From Cordilura impudica (lineage: Eukaryota; Arthropoda; Insecta; Diptera; Scathophagidae), in assembly GCA_963682025.1 (NCBI GenBank), contig OY821520.1:137710738-137774737 (forward strand): a DNA stretch of 64,000 nt, read 5' to 3'. The notes under the pieces are model-generated. The model was not told the DNA's origin. It ran no database searches and saw only the letters and a program-made list of their open reading frames with translations. The position numbers were made by a program, and so were the translations under genes. This document shows, piece by piece, positions 11,559-22,567 of the stretch. The first letter of the stretch is position 1, and every line of letters begins with the position of its first letter.

Positions 11559-12355
11559 ACAAGTAAGAAAATTATAGTCGGTCTAGACCGACTATACGAT
11601 ACCCTATACAATGCGTTTAGAAACCCTATCTGTTCGGTCGAACTAACTGGATATAGAAAATAAGCAAATACCAAGTTTGAGTGGCATTGTTATTAATTTT
11701 TTTGGCTGCAGATATGAAAAAACTCATATCGGATGCTATACTTATATGGGGACTAGGTCAAAAAATCGACCGATCTTGACCATATTTGGTAAAGTAACTT
11801 ATATTTTCAAAAAATATACACAAAAACTAAATTTGAGAGAAATCTGTGCAATATTTTTTGTTTTTTGATAGATTTAAGTAAAGATCGGGAATCAGCTCCA
11901 GATGGGGCCTATGACTAAGTACTGTTCTGTAGGTATTATTTTTGGACTACTGATTAATGGATGTAATAAACACATTCAAACCCAATTTGACTGAGGTCTA
12001 TATGATAATTTGGATCTTATAGCAATTTAAGTCGATTTCATTTGTATGGGGACTAGGTCTGAACATAGACCGATGCTCACCAATTTCAACAGCGTTCAGC
12101 CTATGGCCGATAAAGGCTCACGCAGCAAATTTCATCAAAAAATATTCATATTTCCGACCTGTGGTTTGATTACAAAGTTTACATGGACACAAAGACGGAC
12201 GGACGGACGGACGGACATCGCTAACTCGACTCAGAAAGTGATTCTGAGTCGATCGGTATATTAAAATATGGGGGTATGTGATATATTTTTGGTTGTTACA
12301 AAAAGCATCACAAAGTCATTATACCCAAACCACATAGTGGTATAGGGTATAAAAA
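11559..12355 (+). repeat. GTCY-array repeat, forward, well preserved (unit A)
   Basis: Starts ACAAGTAAGAAAATT, then a 22-bp perfect palindrome (half site ATAGTCGGTCT), ATACCCTATAC, a GGAC array near 12194-12217 and the end hairpin ACCAC-ATA-GTGGT followed by ATAGGGTATAAAAA. Confidence 0.88.
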
Positions 12356-12464
12356 TCATAACGTATGAAAAAGTGCCAAATTATGTGGAAAAATAGATAC
12401 TCGATGATGTACAAGAAATACGCGTTACCAGAAGGTATCATTCAGACCACATGGCGTGTTTTTT

Positions 12465-13247
12465 ATACCCTATACCACTATGTGGTTTGGGTATAATGAC
12501 TTTGTGCTGCTGTTTGTAACAACCAAAAATATTTGACCTAGACCCATCTTTAATTATACCGATCGAATCAGAATCACTTTCTGAGTTGATTTAACAATGT
12601 CCGTCCGTCCGTCCGTCCGTCCGTCTGTGTGTCCATGTAAACCTTGTAATCAAACTGCAGGTCACAAATATGAATATATTTTGATGAAATTTGGTATATA
12701 AGCTTTTATCGGCCATGGGATGAACACTATTGAAATTGGTGAGAATCGGTCTATGTTCAGACCTAGCCCCCATACAAATTACCCCTATGAAATCGACATA
12801 AATTGCCATAAGATCCAAATTGTCATATAAATCTTACTAAAATTGGGTTTTGTATGCGTTCATTACGTCCACTAATGACTAGTCCAAAAATGATCCCTTT
12901 GGCCCCATATAGAGCTCCTTCCCGATCTTCACTTAAATCTATTAAAAAACAATAATATTGCACTGATTCTTCTCAGATTTTGTTTGTATATATGTTTGCA
13001 AAATACAAGAGACTTTACCAAACATGATCAGGATCGGTCCATTTTTGGACCTAGTCCCCATATAGATATAGCATCCGATATGAACTTTTTTATATCTGCA
13101 GCCAAAAAAATTAATAAAAATCCCACTCAAATTTGGTTTTTGCTTATTTTCTATATCCAGTTAGTTGGGCCTACGAGATAGGGTCTCTGAACGCATAATA
13201 TAGGGTATCGTATAGTCGGTCTAGACCGACTATAATTTTCTTACTTG
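12465..13247 (-). repeat. GTCY-array repeat, reverse; absent from unit B
   Basis: Runs from TATACCCTATACCACT to CTTACTTG, with GTCC array at about 12599-12630. In unit B the same site is an uninterrupted T-run, so this copy inserted after the duplication or was lost from B. Confidence 0.88.
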
Positions 13248-13567
13248 TTTTTTTTTTTTTTTTGTATTTATAGCATTAGTTTAGAAAACCCCTCTGTCAT
13301 TTGAAAGCACAGAGAGAGATGTAGAGATACTTAGAACACATTAGAGGAATGTGAGGAATGTGCTAGGTTTCGATTGCCATATTGAAAGTAATAAACACTT
13401 CCATTTGTAATTGCCAGACTTCGATTTCTGTAGCTTTTCATGATTTTGGAACTCGTGATTTAGTAACGCAAATTCAACGTATTTTATGGCAGTTTTCAAG
13501 TATTTGAAAATTCTTCCCACACCAGTATGTGAGGATGTTCGTAACCTGAAATCTGGTTATCACGTTG

Positions 13568-13595
13568 CACAGTGTCGTGAGGGCGGAAAAAATAA
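13568..13595 (+). other. Left Transib end, RSS-like with 12-bp spacer
   Basis: Heptamer CACAGTG (identical to the V(D)J heptamer consensus), a 12-base spacer TCGTGAGGGCGG, then the A-rich 9-mer AAAAAATAA. Confidence 0.65.
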
Positions 13596-14055
13596 AAAAG
13601 TCAAATATCGAATTTGAAAAAAAAAAATGTTAATACGGATTTATTATGTACATTCCAGTTAAAACAAATCTGAAAGAATTAAAAAAAAATTTAATTTCTA
13701 AGGAAGTTCTGAGCATTCAAAGTTGAAAGTTATAAGTAAATGCACAATTATTGAAAAAAATCTGAAAAAATGCTATAAGTTATAAGGGTTAATTGGTAAT
13801 CAAAATGTCGATAGAGCAGAATAATTTTAACTAAAATATAATTACAGTGATGTTAAAATATGGCAGCACTGCTTTTTACTACAATGCATTGTATTTAATA
13901 CACCTAACGGTCCTAAACAAAACATGTTTTTACCTAAGTGCAATATTATGCAACTTTTAATGTAGAGCATTTTAAGGAACCCTATTTATATATTTAAAAA
14001 AAATTCATACGATCTCAATAGGGAAGTTTTTCAAACGGTTTAAAATGTTCATTTA

Positions 14056-14112
<57 letters not shown>

Positions 14113-14251
14113 TGCTTAAACTAGGCCCTATAAATTTGAAATTAACTAAATTATTTTTACAAAATTTAAAATGTGCCATGTACGTGCATACAATTTCTTG
14201 TAAACAAATTTTTAAGTTAATTATTAGTTATTATCATACAAATATAATGAT
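13596..14251. other. Left interior of the Transib-type element, non-coding
   Basis: AT-rich, no coding region seen. A TA dinucleotide tract occupies 14052-14106. Confidence 0.5.
14052..14106. repeat. (TA)n simple repeat
   Basis: About 27 TA dinucleotides with one C interruption. Confidence 0.95.
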
Positions 14252-14524
14252 ATGATAAATGGTTATCTTATCCATCGAGCTGATATTATTAACCATTTGG
14301 GAGTGGCAATTGGTTCATTATCTGAAGAAGCTCAAGAGGCATCCAACAAAATTTTTAGATCTGCAAGGCTAAATAATAGCAGAAATGTATCAAGAAAATT
14401 TAACAATGAAGACGTATTTCACTACCTTTTAATATCCTCAGATCCGTTAATAAGTAGTATTAGAATTAAGAAAGAGAAAAATAACACCGAGTTGCTTCCA
14501 GAGGCCTTAGAATTAGTTGTTTAG
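14252..14524 (+). pseudogene. Transib/RAG1-like transposase, C-terminal fragment
   Basis: A 90-codon open frame: HRADIINHLGVAIGSLSEEAQEASNK, then RKFNNEDVFHYLLISSDPL, ending ELVV-stop. In Transib and RAG1 proteins the third catalytic acidic residue (Glu) lies in a segment of the form H-x2-I-I...G-x-L-S-E-x2-x-E-x2-N-K followed by a basic stretch and M-E-D-x-F/L. The E of QEASNK is the likely catalytic Glu. It starts without upstream Transib coding sequence, so it is a fragment. It is followed by a tandem repeat and then by an internal CACTGTG end at 14986-14992, as expected for the 3' end of an element. Confidence 0.7.
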
Positions 14525-14635
14525 TTTATATTAGTTTAGTTTGGTTTAGTTAAAAAAAAGCTGTTATCTATACAAATATGAAATAAATTTAGTTTAAATA
14601 TGTTGTTTAATGTGTTAGTTATTTTTAAAAAAATC

Positions 14636-14960
14636 TCATAAGTGTCAGGTTCGTGTTCAGCGGCCCCAAAAACCCCCGAGTACCAAGCTTCAAGCCAATT
14701 CTTGCATAAAGAAAAAATTTTTCCGCCATATTGGATCCGCCATTTTGAAGTTTAAAAATGTGATATCAGATTCGTGTTCAGCGACCCCAAAAACCCCCGG
14801 GTACCAAATTTTAAACCAATCCGAGCATTTGTAAAAAATTTGGCCGCCATATTGGATCCGTCATTTTCAATTTTTTAAATCTGATATAAGATTCGTGTTC
14901 AGCGGCCCTAAAAACCTCCGAGTACCCTGTTTCAAAAGTTTCGGTGAAGAAATAAAAAAG
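14636..14960 (+). repeat. 121-bp tandem repeat, about 2.7 units
   Basis: Word GTGTTCAGCGGCCCC recurs at 14653, 14774 and 14895 (spacing 121 and 121). Units include GCCGCCATATTGGATCC-like words. It lies between the transposase stop and the internal CACTGTG. Confidence 0.9.
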
Positions 14961-14969
14961 TTATAGATT

Positions 14970-14992
14970 TTTAATCGCTTTTGACCACTGTG
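14970..14992 (-). other. Internal RSS-like Transib end
   Basis: CACTGTG at 14986-14992. Read on the minus strand it is CACAGTG, 12 bases, then an A-rich word (TAAAAATCT). It probably marks the original 3' end of the element whose C-terminus is at 14252. Confidence 0.45.
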
Positions 14993-15092
14993 CAATGTGA
15001 TCGTCACATGCGATGTACTATTATTCTGAATATAAACAAAGAGATATAAGTGATAATATTAGAAATTTTTAACTTCAGTGGACAATAAAAAA

Positions 15093-15472
15093 AAAATCAT
15101 GTGAGTCCGATCACAGGGAAGATGTGTAAACATCTAGTAATTAAAGATTTTTTTATATCATTTTTTAAAATCAAACAGAAAGCGTCATCTATGTATCACT
15201 TATAGCAAAAACTGTTTCAGCTAATTCAACAACCGTTTTCTGTAAAACGTTAAAAATATACTAATATAAACGTATATAAGTGACACATTGATGACGCTTT
15301 TAAAAAAGTGGCATAAAAAAACAATTTTATATCATAATTTTTTCACCAATACAATCATAAGTCACACAGCGTTATCTGCTTCAGCTCACACGGATATGAG
15401 TTACGTTGTTTTTGTGATTGTATTGTGAAATTGAAATTTACCCCCCTGCGCGTATAGATGTTTACACATCAA
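15093..15472. mobile_element. MITE-like element, family N, copy 1
   Basis: GATGTGTAAACATCTA at 15121 and its reverse complement at 15456-15471 bracket about 350 bp that contain AAAGTGGCATAAAAAAACAA and a CACAATACAATCACAAAA-like block in inverted form. The flank AAATCATGTGAGTCCGATCACAGGG (15097-) also recurs at the second copy (28143-30237), so the true left end lies at or before 15093. No coding capacity. Confidence 0.65.
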
Positions 15473-15540
15473 AAAGATAAAAAAAGGTATTTTTTTATAC
15501 TTAATATAACATTTCTACAAGTGAGTTTATTTCAAAAAAC

Positions 15541-16401
15541 TTGGTTTTACTTCCACTTTCGTCCACCTCTAATTTTTATTCGCAATTTTCAGTGGCCAAT
15601 CAGGTGCAAATTCGTTTTGACATTTGGCTAGAGCATAGTACACAAAGAGCAGCAGAGTGTATAGTATATTATTTAGAAAAATTCTACAAAATAAAACTGG
15701 ATAAAAAGATAATTAATGAAGTACATTCTTTATTATTAAAAATTCAAAAGGAGTGGAAAAAGTGTTATTATGTCAAAGAACGATTTGAGAAAAAATTTTG
15801 TTCGTGGCTAGATACACCATTTGTTGTTACTGATAAAAATTTGAATTTTGTAAGTATTTAATATAAGTTGAATTTCTTTGTACTAAAGTAATACCTTTTA
15901 AAGGAACCAAGCACGAGTCGAAGAGACAGACCTGCAGTAAACTTCGAAAGTTGTTCCGAACGTACCAAAAGGAGAAAAGTTGAAGAGCTTGTGGCATCAA
16001 AAAGTTCAACACTTTTATAAAAAGCTGTAAAAAGAGTTTCAAATCCAACAACTTCATCCACTACTTCTGTATAAAAAGCATTGGCTTTTTTTTATGGACA
16101 TGGATTTATCTTGCAGAGAGTATAATATGATGAGAACAGTTGTTAATGAAGTTCATAAAGACCGCTTTCCATCCCATTATGCCTTGCAAAATGCGAAACA
16201 AAAATACATTCCAGAACCAATTGTTGTTTCAGAAACGATTGCTGAAGTTCCATTACCAACTTTTCTCAATATGACTGTGAATAGTTATTTAGATCTGCAT
16301 CAGTTTGAATCAGAAAATGATGTTATCTGTGAAGTTAAGTGGGGTTTCGATGGCAGTTCGGGACACAGTTCTTATAAACAAAAATTTAACGATCCTAATT
16401 G
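15541..16401 (+). pseudogene. Transib transposase, N-terminal half with first catalytic Asp motif
   Basis: Coding relic in about three frames: RFDIWLEHSTQRAAE, KEWKKCYYVKERFEKKF-SWLD near 15805, then RPAVNFESCSERTKRRK, then an uninterrupted 102-codon segment from 16094. That segment contains SCREYNMMRTVVNEVHKD, FPSHYALQNAKQKYIP and KWGFDGSSGHSSYKQKF before a stop at 16399-16401. The G-F-D-G-S-S-G-H-S-x-Y-K-Q motif corresponds to the first catalytic Asp region of Transib transposases (RAG1 DGMGD region). At least two frameshifts or stops occur. Everything after this motif, including the second and third catalytic residues, is missing from this copy. Confidence 0.7.
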
Positions 16402-16953
16402 AAATTATGAATTTCTTTTTATTGTCTCATTCGTGCCTTTAAGATTCTCATATATGTATATGGTTCTACTCATCCGATTTCTATAAAATTGAACAGAATT
16501 AATTATGTTTACAAAATAATAAAGGTTAAATTTTCCGATTTTATTTTTTTTTCAGGATATATGAGAGGTGGGTGAGTCCTTGCTCAAAATTGAAAAAAAA
16601 ATTTTTATAAATTCAGAATGATCTCAGTGTTTCATATACTAAAAAATAATAATTAATTTTATTTTGTTTACAATTTCTCTCAATTTTTCGAAAAAGGACA
16701 TTTTTGAACTGTGTTTGTCTCTACTATGAATTGGACCAGATTTGGCCGAAATGTTAAAGTTGTTTAAGGTAATCAGTGTACAAAATTTCATAATGGTAGA
16801 ACTGTTTTTTCTTCTGTTATGACATTTATAATTTTCAGGATATATGGGAAAGACCCGAATCCTTGCCCCGCAATTTTTCATATTTGAAATCTGACTATCT
16901 TTCACCAAGTCAAACAAGTGCTCCAAATTTCGTAACTCTATGACAACTCCTTC
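16402..16953. other. Right interior of the Transib-type element, non-coding
   Basis: Contains two copies of a diverged word CAGGATATATG (near 16554 and 16838), each followed by a related GTGAGTCCTTGC / CCGAATCCTTGC stretch: a decayed direct repeat of about 280 bp spacing. No coding sequence. Confidence 0.5.
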
Positions 16954-16992
16954 TATTTTTGGCCGCTCGTTATATAAAAACTCGACACTGTG
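16954..16992 (-). other. Right Transib end, RSS-like with 23-bp spacer
   Basis: Read on the minus strand from 16992: heptamer CACAGTG, 23 bases, then CCAAAAATA, which matches the V(D)J nonamer ACAAAAACC at six of nine positions. Confidence 0.65.
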
Positions 16993-17603
16993 CGTTGCCG
17001 TCAGCACAAGTTGTGAGCAGGACCGAATTGTTCTACACACGAATGAAATAATATTTTTGTGGTAGACGAGGCATATAAGTAGTTCCAGGATGTATTCAAA
17101 GACCTGACCAGATCAAAGTTGTATTCAAGATGCTTACCACTGCTTCTCTTTTCGGTTAGAATGTCAATTGACCGATGAGATTATTATACGATTGGCAAGT
17201 ATTGAGTTTGTGCTGATGTTTTCTACGAAGTACAGTTGACCTGGACAAATGATTTATAGTGTCGACGGACGACACATTATCACTAACACATCACTTGTAA
17301 TAAAACTACAGGTCACCAAAAATTAATGTTCTAAATAAATATCGAAAGGAGTGCATGTTAATGGCTAGGCCAAATAAAAATGTTCCTTATGAGTTCAATT
17401 CAAATAAAACTGTAACTTCCTACACGTTCGAATTGAGGTTGCAACGATTTTACATCGATCGAAAAATAACCAATGTATGACCTTTTTCATTCTTTGTATC
17501 CACAGTTTCTCAAAATGTGCAACATATTGGATGTAATAATGTATTATATAATTCAGTATATATCTTTGGAATATACGAAATGACGTCATTTAATTCATAC
17601 ACA

Positions 17604-17979
17604 TCTATAATATTAATAGGCTATGCGATTTCTTGTGACTGATGTTTTGTTCTACCGTTTTATCCCGATTTTGCCCAAACGTCTATTATTTGAAAGGTAT
17701 TTCTTTTTAGCCGTCTTGCAGATTTACAGATTTTAAAATTTTTCCCTTTATTTTGAGTAAATTGCATTTAAATTTGCTACTAACACATACATAAATTTAT
17801 ACAATGCTATGTGTCTGTTTATTAAATTTGTTAATGTGTTTGTAATAAAAATGAGTTTGTTTTTGTGTTGATTTGTAAATTGGCTATAATTGTTTAGCAT
17901 ACTTTTTGGGTCTTTATTTAATGAAAAAATAAAATTTCCTAGAATTTGCGCTCGAATTTCGAGGGCTGGAATCTGCTAG
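17604..17979 (+). mobile_element. Short non-autonomous Helitron, copy 1
   Basis: Starts A|TCTATAATATTAATAGG and ends with the hairpin CTCGAA-T-TTCGAG, 12 bases later CTAG, then host T. 5'-TC, 3' hairpin plus CTRR, and insertion between A and T are Helitron hallmarks. 376 bp, no ORF. Confidence 0.85.
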
Positions 17980-18798
17980 TAAGTATTATGTTAAATCTCG
18001 CAAAAACCAAAATGTATATAGTTCATAGCGGTATAATGCATTTATATACATAAGTATTACGACAGTGTTTATTGCTTATTTATATTTTTAATGTAATTTT
18101 AGTTCTATAAAGAAGAATACACAACAATTGTGAATAATTATTTTAAAACTATTTAATACAAAAAAATTCTGCCCTACTTTAGAAGTAACGTGGGGCTATT
18201 GCAATTTAAAAAATAGCAATATTTATACTCTTTACTGTCCCTAAACGTTACACCAATTAAGGCCTGACTTTCGCAGCAGAAATCAATTTTCTCATTTGAG
18301 ATCTTAAAACCATATTAATTTCGTTTTCATTACATATTTTTAATTTAGAACATATTCAGCAACTTAATAATAATAAATTGCCATTATTTAGGCAATATTA
18401 TTTAAAATTACTGTGTCTTAAAGTCGTTATACAAATTACTAAACTAATTTAATAGAGGCAACCTAATAAAACCAAGAATAACATGCTCTAGTCCTAAATA
18501 CTGGCGACAACAACCACAAATTCCGTTGTAAAACATATTTTTAACCGCAAAGGTTTTAAGAAACATTGTAACAAATAATTAGTTAAAGTACTACATATAA
18601 AATTGGTATTAGGAATTGTTTTCCGGTTATGAAAAAAATAAACCCAAACTTCTAATTGGGAATTGTTTTTCGGTTATGAAAAAAGAAACCCAAACTTCTA
18701 ACTTTTTTTGGTACTTCTAACCTAAATGAAATTGTATGAGTCAATTTCTGTTGTAAATACTAAAAAAAAGATAGAAATATGATTAGGCAGTAATAAAA

Positions 18799-19550
18799 TT
18801 AGAGTCGGTCTATACCAACTATACGATACCCTATACCACCCGTTTAGATCCAACTAATTTGTTATAGAAAATAAGCATAACCTAAATTTGAGTGGCATTT
18901 TTATTTATTTTTCTTTTTGCCTTCGGATTTGAAAAAGATCATATCGAATGCTATATTTACATAGGGACTAGGCCGCAAAATGGACCGATCCCTACCATAT
19001 TTGGCAGGATCACTTATGTTTTACAAAGGCATACACATACTTAATTTGACCAAAATCTCCGCAATATTTTAGTTTTTTGTTAGATTTAAGTGAAGATTGG
19101 GAATCAGCTTCATATTTGGGCTATGACTACGAATTGTCATATAGGGTTTATTGGACTACTGATAAATGGATATAATAAACATACACAGACTCAATTTGAC
19201 CGAGATCTATGTTATATTTGGATATTATGGCAATTTATATCGATCTCATAGGGGTCATTTGTATGGGGCTGAACATGAACCGATTTTCACCAATTTCAAT
19301 AGCGTTCATACTATGACCGTCAAAAGCTTATATACTAAATTTTATCAAAAGATATTCACATTTACGACCTTGATTTCAAGGATTATGTGGACACTCAGAC
19401 AGATGGACGGACATCGCCAAGTCCACTCAGAAAGTGATACTGAGTGGGTCGGTATAGTAAAAGATGTATCTAGGTTAAACTTTTTTGGGTTACAAACATC
19501 AGCACAAAGTCATTATACCCTGACCACATAATGGTATAGGGTATAAAAAA
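18799..19550 (+). repeat. GTCY-array repeat, forward, diverged copy (unit B)
   Basis: Counterpart of 10771-11520, with the same decayed palindrome and a CATAATGGTATAGGGTATA end. Confidence 0.8.
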
Positions 19551-19587
19551 CGTTTAAATATAACGTGATAATATAATATTAAAAATA

Positions 19588-20388
19588 ACAAGTAAGAAAA
19601 TTATAGTCGGTCTAGACCGACTATACGATACCCTATATCATGCGTTTAGAAACCCTATCTCTTCGGTCGAACTAACTGGATTTAGAAAATAAGCAAATAC
19701 CAAGTTTGAGTGGCATTGTTATTATTTTTTTTTTTTTTGACTGCAGATATGAAAAAGTACATATCGGGTGCTATATCTATATGGGGACTAGGTCGAAAAA
19801 TGGTCCGATAATGACCATATTTGGTAAAGTAACTTATGTTTTCAAAAAATATATACAAACCAAATTTGAGAGAAATCTGTGCAATATTTTTTGTTTCTTG
19901 ATAGATTTAAATAAAGATCGGGAATCAGCTCTATAAGGGGCCTATGAATAAGAACTGTCCTATAGGTTTTATTTGTGGACTACTGATTAATGGATGTAAT
20001 AAACACATTCAAACCCAATTTGATTTAGATCTTTATGATAATTTGGATTTTATGGATAGTTAAGTCGATTTCATTTGTATGGGGACTAGGTCTGAACATC
20101 GACCGATTCTCACCAATTTCAATAGCGTTCATCCTATGGCCGATAAAGGTTCACGCACCAGATTTCATCAAAAAATATTCATTTTTGCGACCTGTAGTTT
20201 GATTACAAAGTTGACATGTACACACAGACGGACGGACGGACGGACATCGCTATATCGACTCAGAAAGTGATTCTGAAGTCGATCGGTATAATAAAACATG
20301 GGGGGTCTATGTGATATATTTTTGGTTGTTACAAACAGCAGCACAAAGTCATTATACCCAAACCACATAGTGGTATAGGGTATAAAAA
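19588..20388 (+). repeat. GTCY-array repeat, forward (unit B)
   Basis: Counterpart of 11559-12355. The 22-bp palindrome (half site ATAGTCGGTCT) is intact. GGAC array near 20227-20245; end hairpin ACCAC-ATA-GTGGT near 20363. Confidence 0.88.
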
Positions 20389-21306
20389 TCATAACGTATG
20401 AAAAAGTGCCAAATTATGTGGAAAAATAGACAGTCGATGATGTACAAGAAATACGCGTTACCAGAAGGTATCATTCAGACCACATGGCATTTTTTTTTTT
20501 TTTTTTTTTGTATTTACAGCCTTAGTTAAGAAAACTCCTCTGTCATTTGAAAGCACAGAGAGAGATGTAGAGATACTTAGTTTTCGATTGCCTTATTGAA
20601 AGTAATAAACACTTCCATTTGTAATTGCCAGACTTCGATTTCTATAGCTTCTCATGATTTTGCAACTCGTGATTTAGTAACGCAAATTCAATGTATTTTA
20701 TGGCACTTTTCAAGTATTTCAAAATTCTTCCCACACCAGTATGTGAGGATGTACGTAACCTGAAATCTGGTTATCAATTTTCCGTCAGCACAAGTTGTGG
20801 GCAGGTATGACCAGATCAAAGTTATATTTAAGATGCTTACCACTGCTTCTCTCTACGGTTAGAATGTCAAATCACCGATGAGATTATTATACGATTGACA
20901 AGTATTGAGTTTGTGCTGATGTTTTCTGGGAAATAGAGTTAACCTGGACAAATGATTTATAGTGTCGACGGACGACACATTATCACTAACACATCACTTG
21001 TAATAAAACTACAGGTCACCAAAAATTAATGTGCTAAATAAATATCAAAAGGAGTGCATGTTAATGGCTAGGCCAAATAAAAATGTTCCCTATGAGTTCA
21101 ATTCAAATAAAACTGTAACTTCCTACACGTTCGAATTGAGGTTGCAACGATTTTACATCGATCGAAAAATAACCAGTGTATGACCTTTTTCATTCTTTGT
21201 ATCCACAGTTTCTCAAAATGTGCAACATATTGGATGTAATAATGTATTATATAATTCAGTATATATCTTTGGAATATACGAAATGACGTCATTTAATTCA
21301 TACACA

Positions 21307-21678
21307 TCTATAATATTAATAGGCTATGCGATTTCTTGTGACTGATGTTTTGTTCTACCGTTTTATCCCGATTTTGCCCAAACGTCTATTATTTGAAAGG
21401 TATTTCTTTTTAGCCGTCTTGCAGATTTACAGATTTTAAAATTTTTCCCTTTATTTTGAGTAACTAGCATTTAAAGTTGCTACTAACACATACATAAAAT
21501 TATACAATGCTGTGTGTTTGTTAAATTTTTTAATGTGTTTGTAATAAAAATGAGTTTATTTTTGTGTTGATTTGTGAATTGTCTATAATTGTTTAGCATA
21601 CTTTTTGGGTCTTTATTTAATGAAAAAATAAAATTTCCTAGAATTTGCGCTCGAATTTCGAGGGCTGGAATCTGCTAG
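21307..21678 (+). mobile_element. Short non-autonomous Helitron, copy 2
   Basis: Same ends as copy 1 (TCTATAATATT...; hairpin CTCGAATTTCGAG; CTAG then T). 372 bp. Part of unit B. Confidence 0.85.
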
Positions 21679-21836
21679 TTCAATATAAATCTATATATTT
21701 CTCCTCTTAGGTCCTAGCCATTTTTTAACCAAAACCAAATTATAAATTGACACAGCTTTAACAATTATTTATTTTATAACAGTAATATTTATTATTTGAG
21801 CAATGGTAGCAGATAATATACATATACAAGTGCACT

Positions 21837-22416
21837 AACTTTTGAAAACGATGTCTTCCGATCGGAATGAAATTTGCACCAAGGTTAGTCCTATTAGATA
21901 GTAGTTTAGACACAATTTTTCAACAAGATCGATCAAGATGTCTCTGAGTTAGAGGGGATCAAAATTTGACATTTTGGCCAAACAGGTGTTTTTTCTCATC
22001 CACGCAACTTATTACCTATTGTTCTTAGAAAATTTTCTCCCAAATAGTTTAGATAGCTATTTCTTCAATATTTCGGAAAAAAGTACTTTAAAAAAAAAAA
22101 TTTAGACTTTTTTTTTGCTAAATCAAAGCATTTTTTGCGTTTTTTTCAAAAAGGGCATTTTTTTTTTTTCATAAGAAAGCTTAGGATTTTTCCTTTAAGA
22201 GCTTTTTGGTCGCTTAGTGGGATGGGAGTGGGATATCTATCAAAATAAATGTTTTGTAACTCAAGACAAAGGTTTTTCAATTTTTCACAAATGCACTATT
22301 TTGAATTTTTTCCTATTTGTGTGTAAAAACTTACAAATAAAACTTATACTGAGAAACTAGACAAATTAACCTTTCCGAGGGTATGAAACATACCCAACAA
22401 AAATTTCATACCCTCG
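21837..22416 (+). repeat. Left long terminal inverted repeat
   Basis: Matches the reverse complement of 25661-25120 and of 24750-24700 with scattered changes. Its inner end carries a perfect 13-bp stem, CGAGGGTATGAAA (22376-22388) with TTTCATACCCTCG (22404-22416). Confidence 0.85.
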
Positions 22417-22567
22417 ATACTGTAATATCCAGAATACGATAACCCCAGGAAAGAAATCACTTTTTTTCTATAGAAATGTTGAAAAATTATTATTTTTTAT
22501 TTATTTGTAATAATAATTAAATTAATATATAATAATAATATTAAAAATAAAAAGATAAATTTTTTTT

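Larger units (their letters stand above)
13568..16992 (+). mobile_element. Transib-type DNA transposon with RSS-like ends
   Basis: Bounded by 10-bp inverted ends CACAGTGTCG (13568-13577) and CGACACTGTG (16983-16992), and flanked by the 5-bp direct repeat CGTTG (13563-13567 and 16993-16997). Unit B has one uninterrupted site at the equivalent place (ATCA-ATTTT-CCGTCAGC), which confirms an insertion. A 5-bp target duplication and termini starting CAC are hallmarks of Transib, the superfamily related to RAG1. Inside are two transposase fragments in permuted order: the C-terminal end at 14252-14524 and the N-terminal half with the first catalytic Asp motif at 15541-16401. The element is defective. 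Confidence 0.75.
10158..17979 (+). repeat. Tandem unit A of a ~3.7-kb direct duplication (interrupted)
   Basis: Starts TAAGTATTATGTTAAATC and ends ...TCTGCTAG. It matches unit B (17980-21678) along its length, except that unit A carries two extra insertions, a GTCY repeat at 12465-13247 and a Transib-type element at 13568-16992. Unit B has about 185 bp near 18068-18290 that A lacks. Single-base differences are scattered throughout, so the duplication is not brand new. Confidence 0.85.
17980..21678 (+). repeat. Tandem unit B of the ~3.7-kb direct duplication
   Basis: Follows unit A without any gap, the junction falling exactly after the Helitron CTAG at 17979. It ends at the next Helitron CTAG (21675-21678). 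It contains the same order of parts (GTCY copies, T-run near 20491-20510, Helitron) without the Transib insertion. Confidence 0.85.

Noticed and set aside
12591..12818. Recurring open frames of 60-90 codons (LMAIYVDFIGVICMGARSE-like) in many GTCY repeats
   Set aside because: They appear in several copies because the copies are similar, they are often truncated or shifted, start and end vary, and they run into the GTCC array (RTDGRTDG). I see no sign of selection on protein, although a dN/dS test over many copies would settle it.
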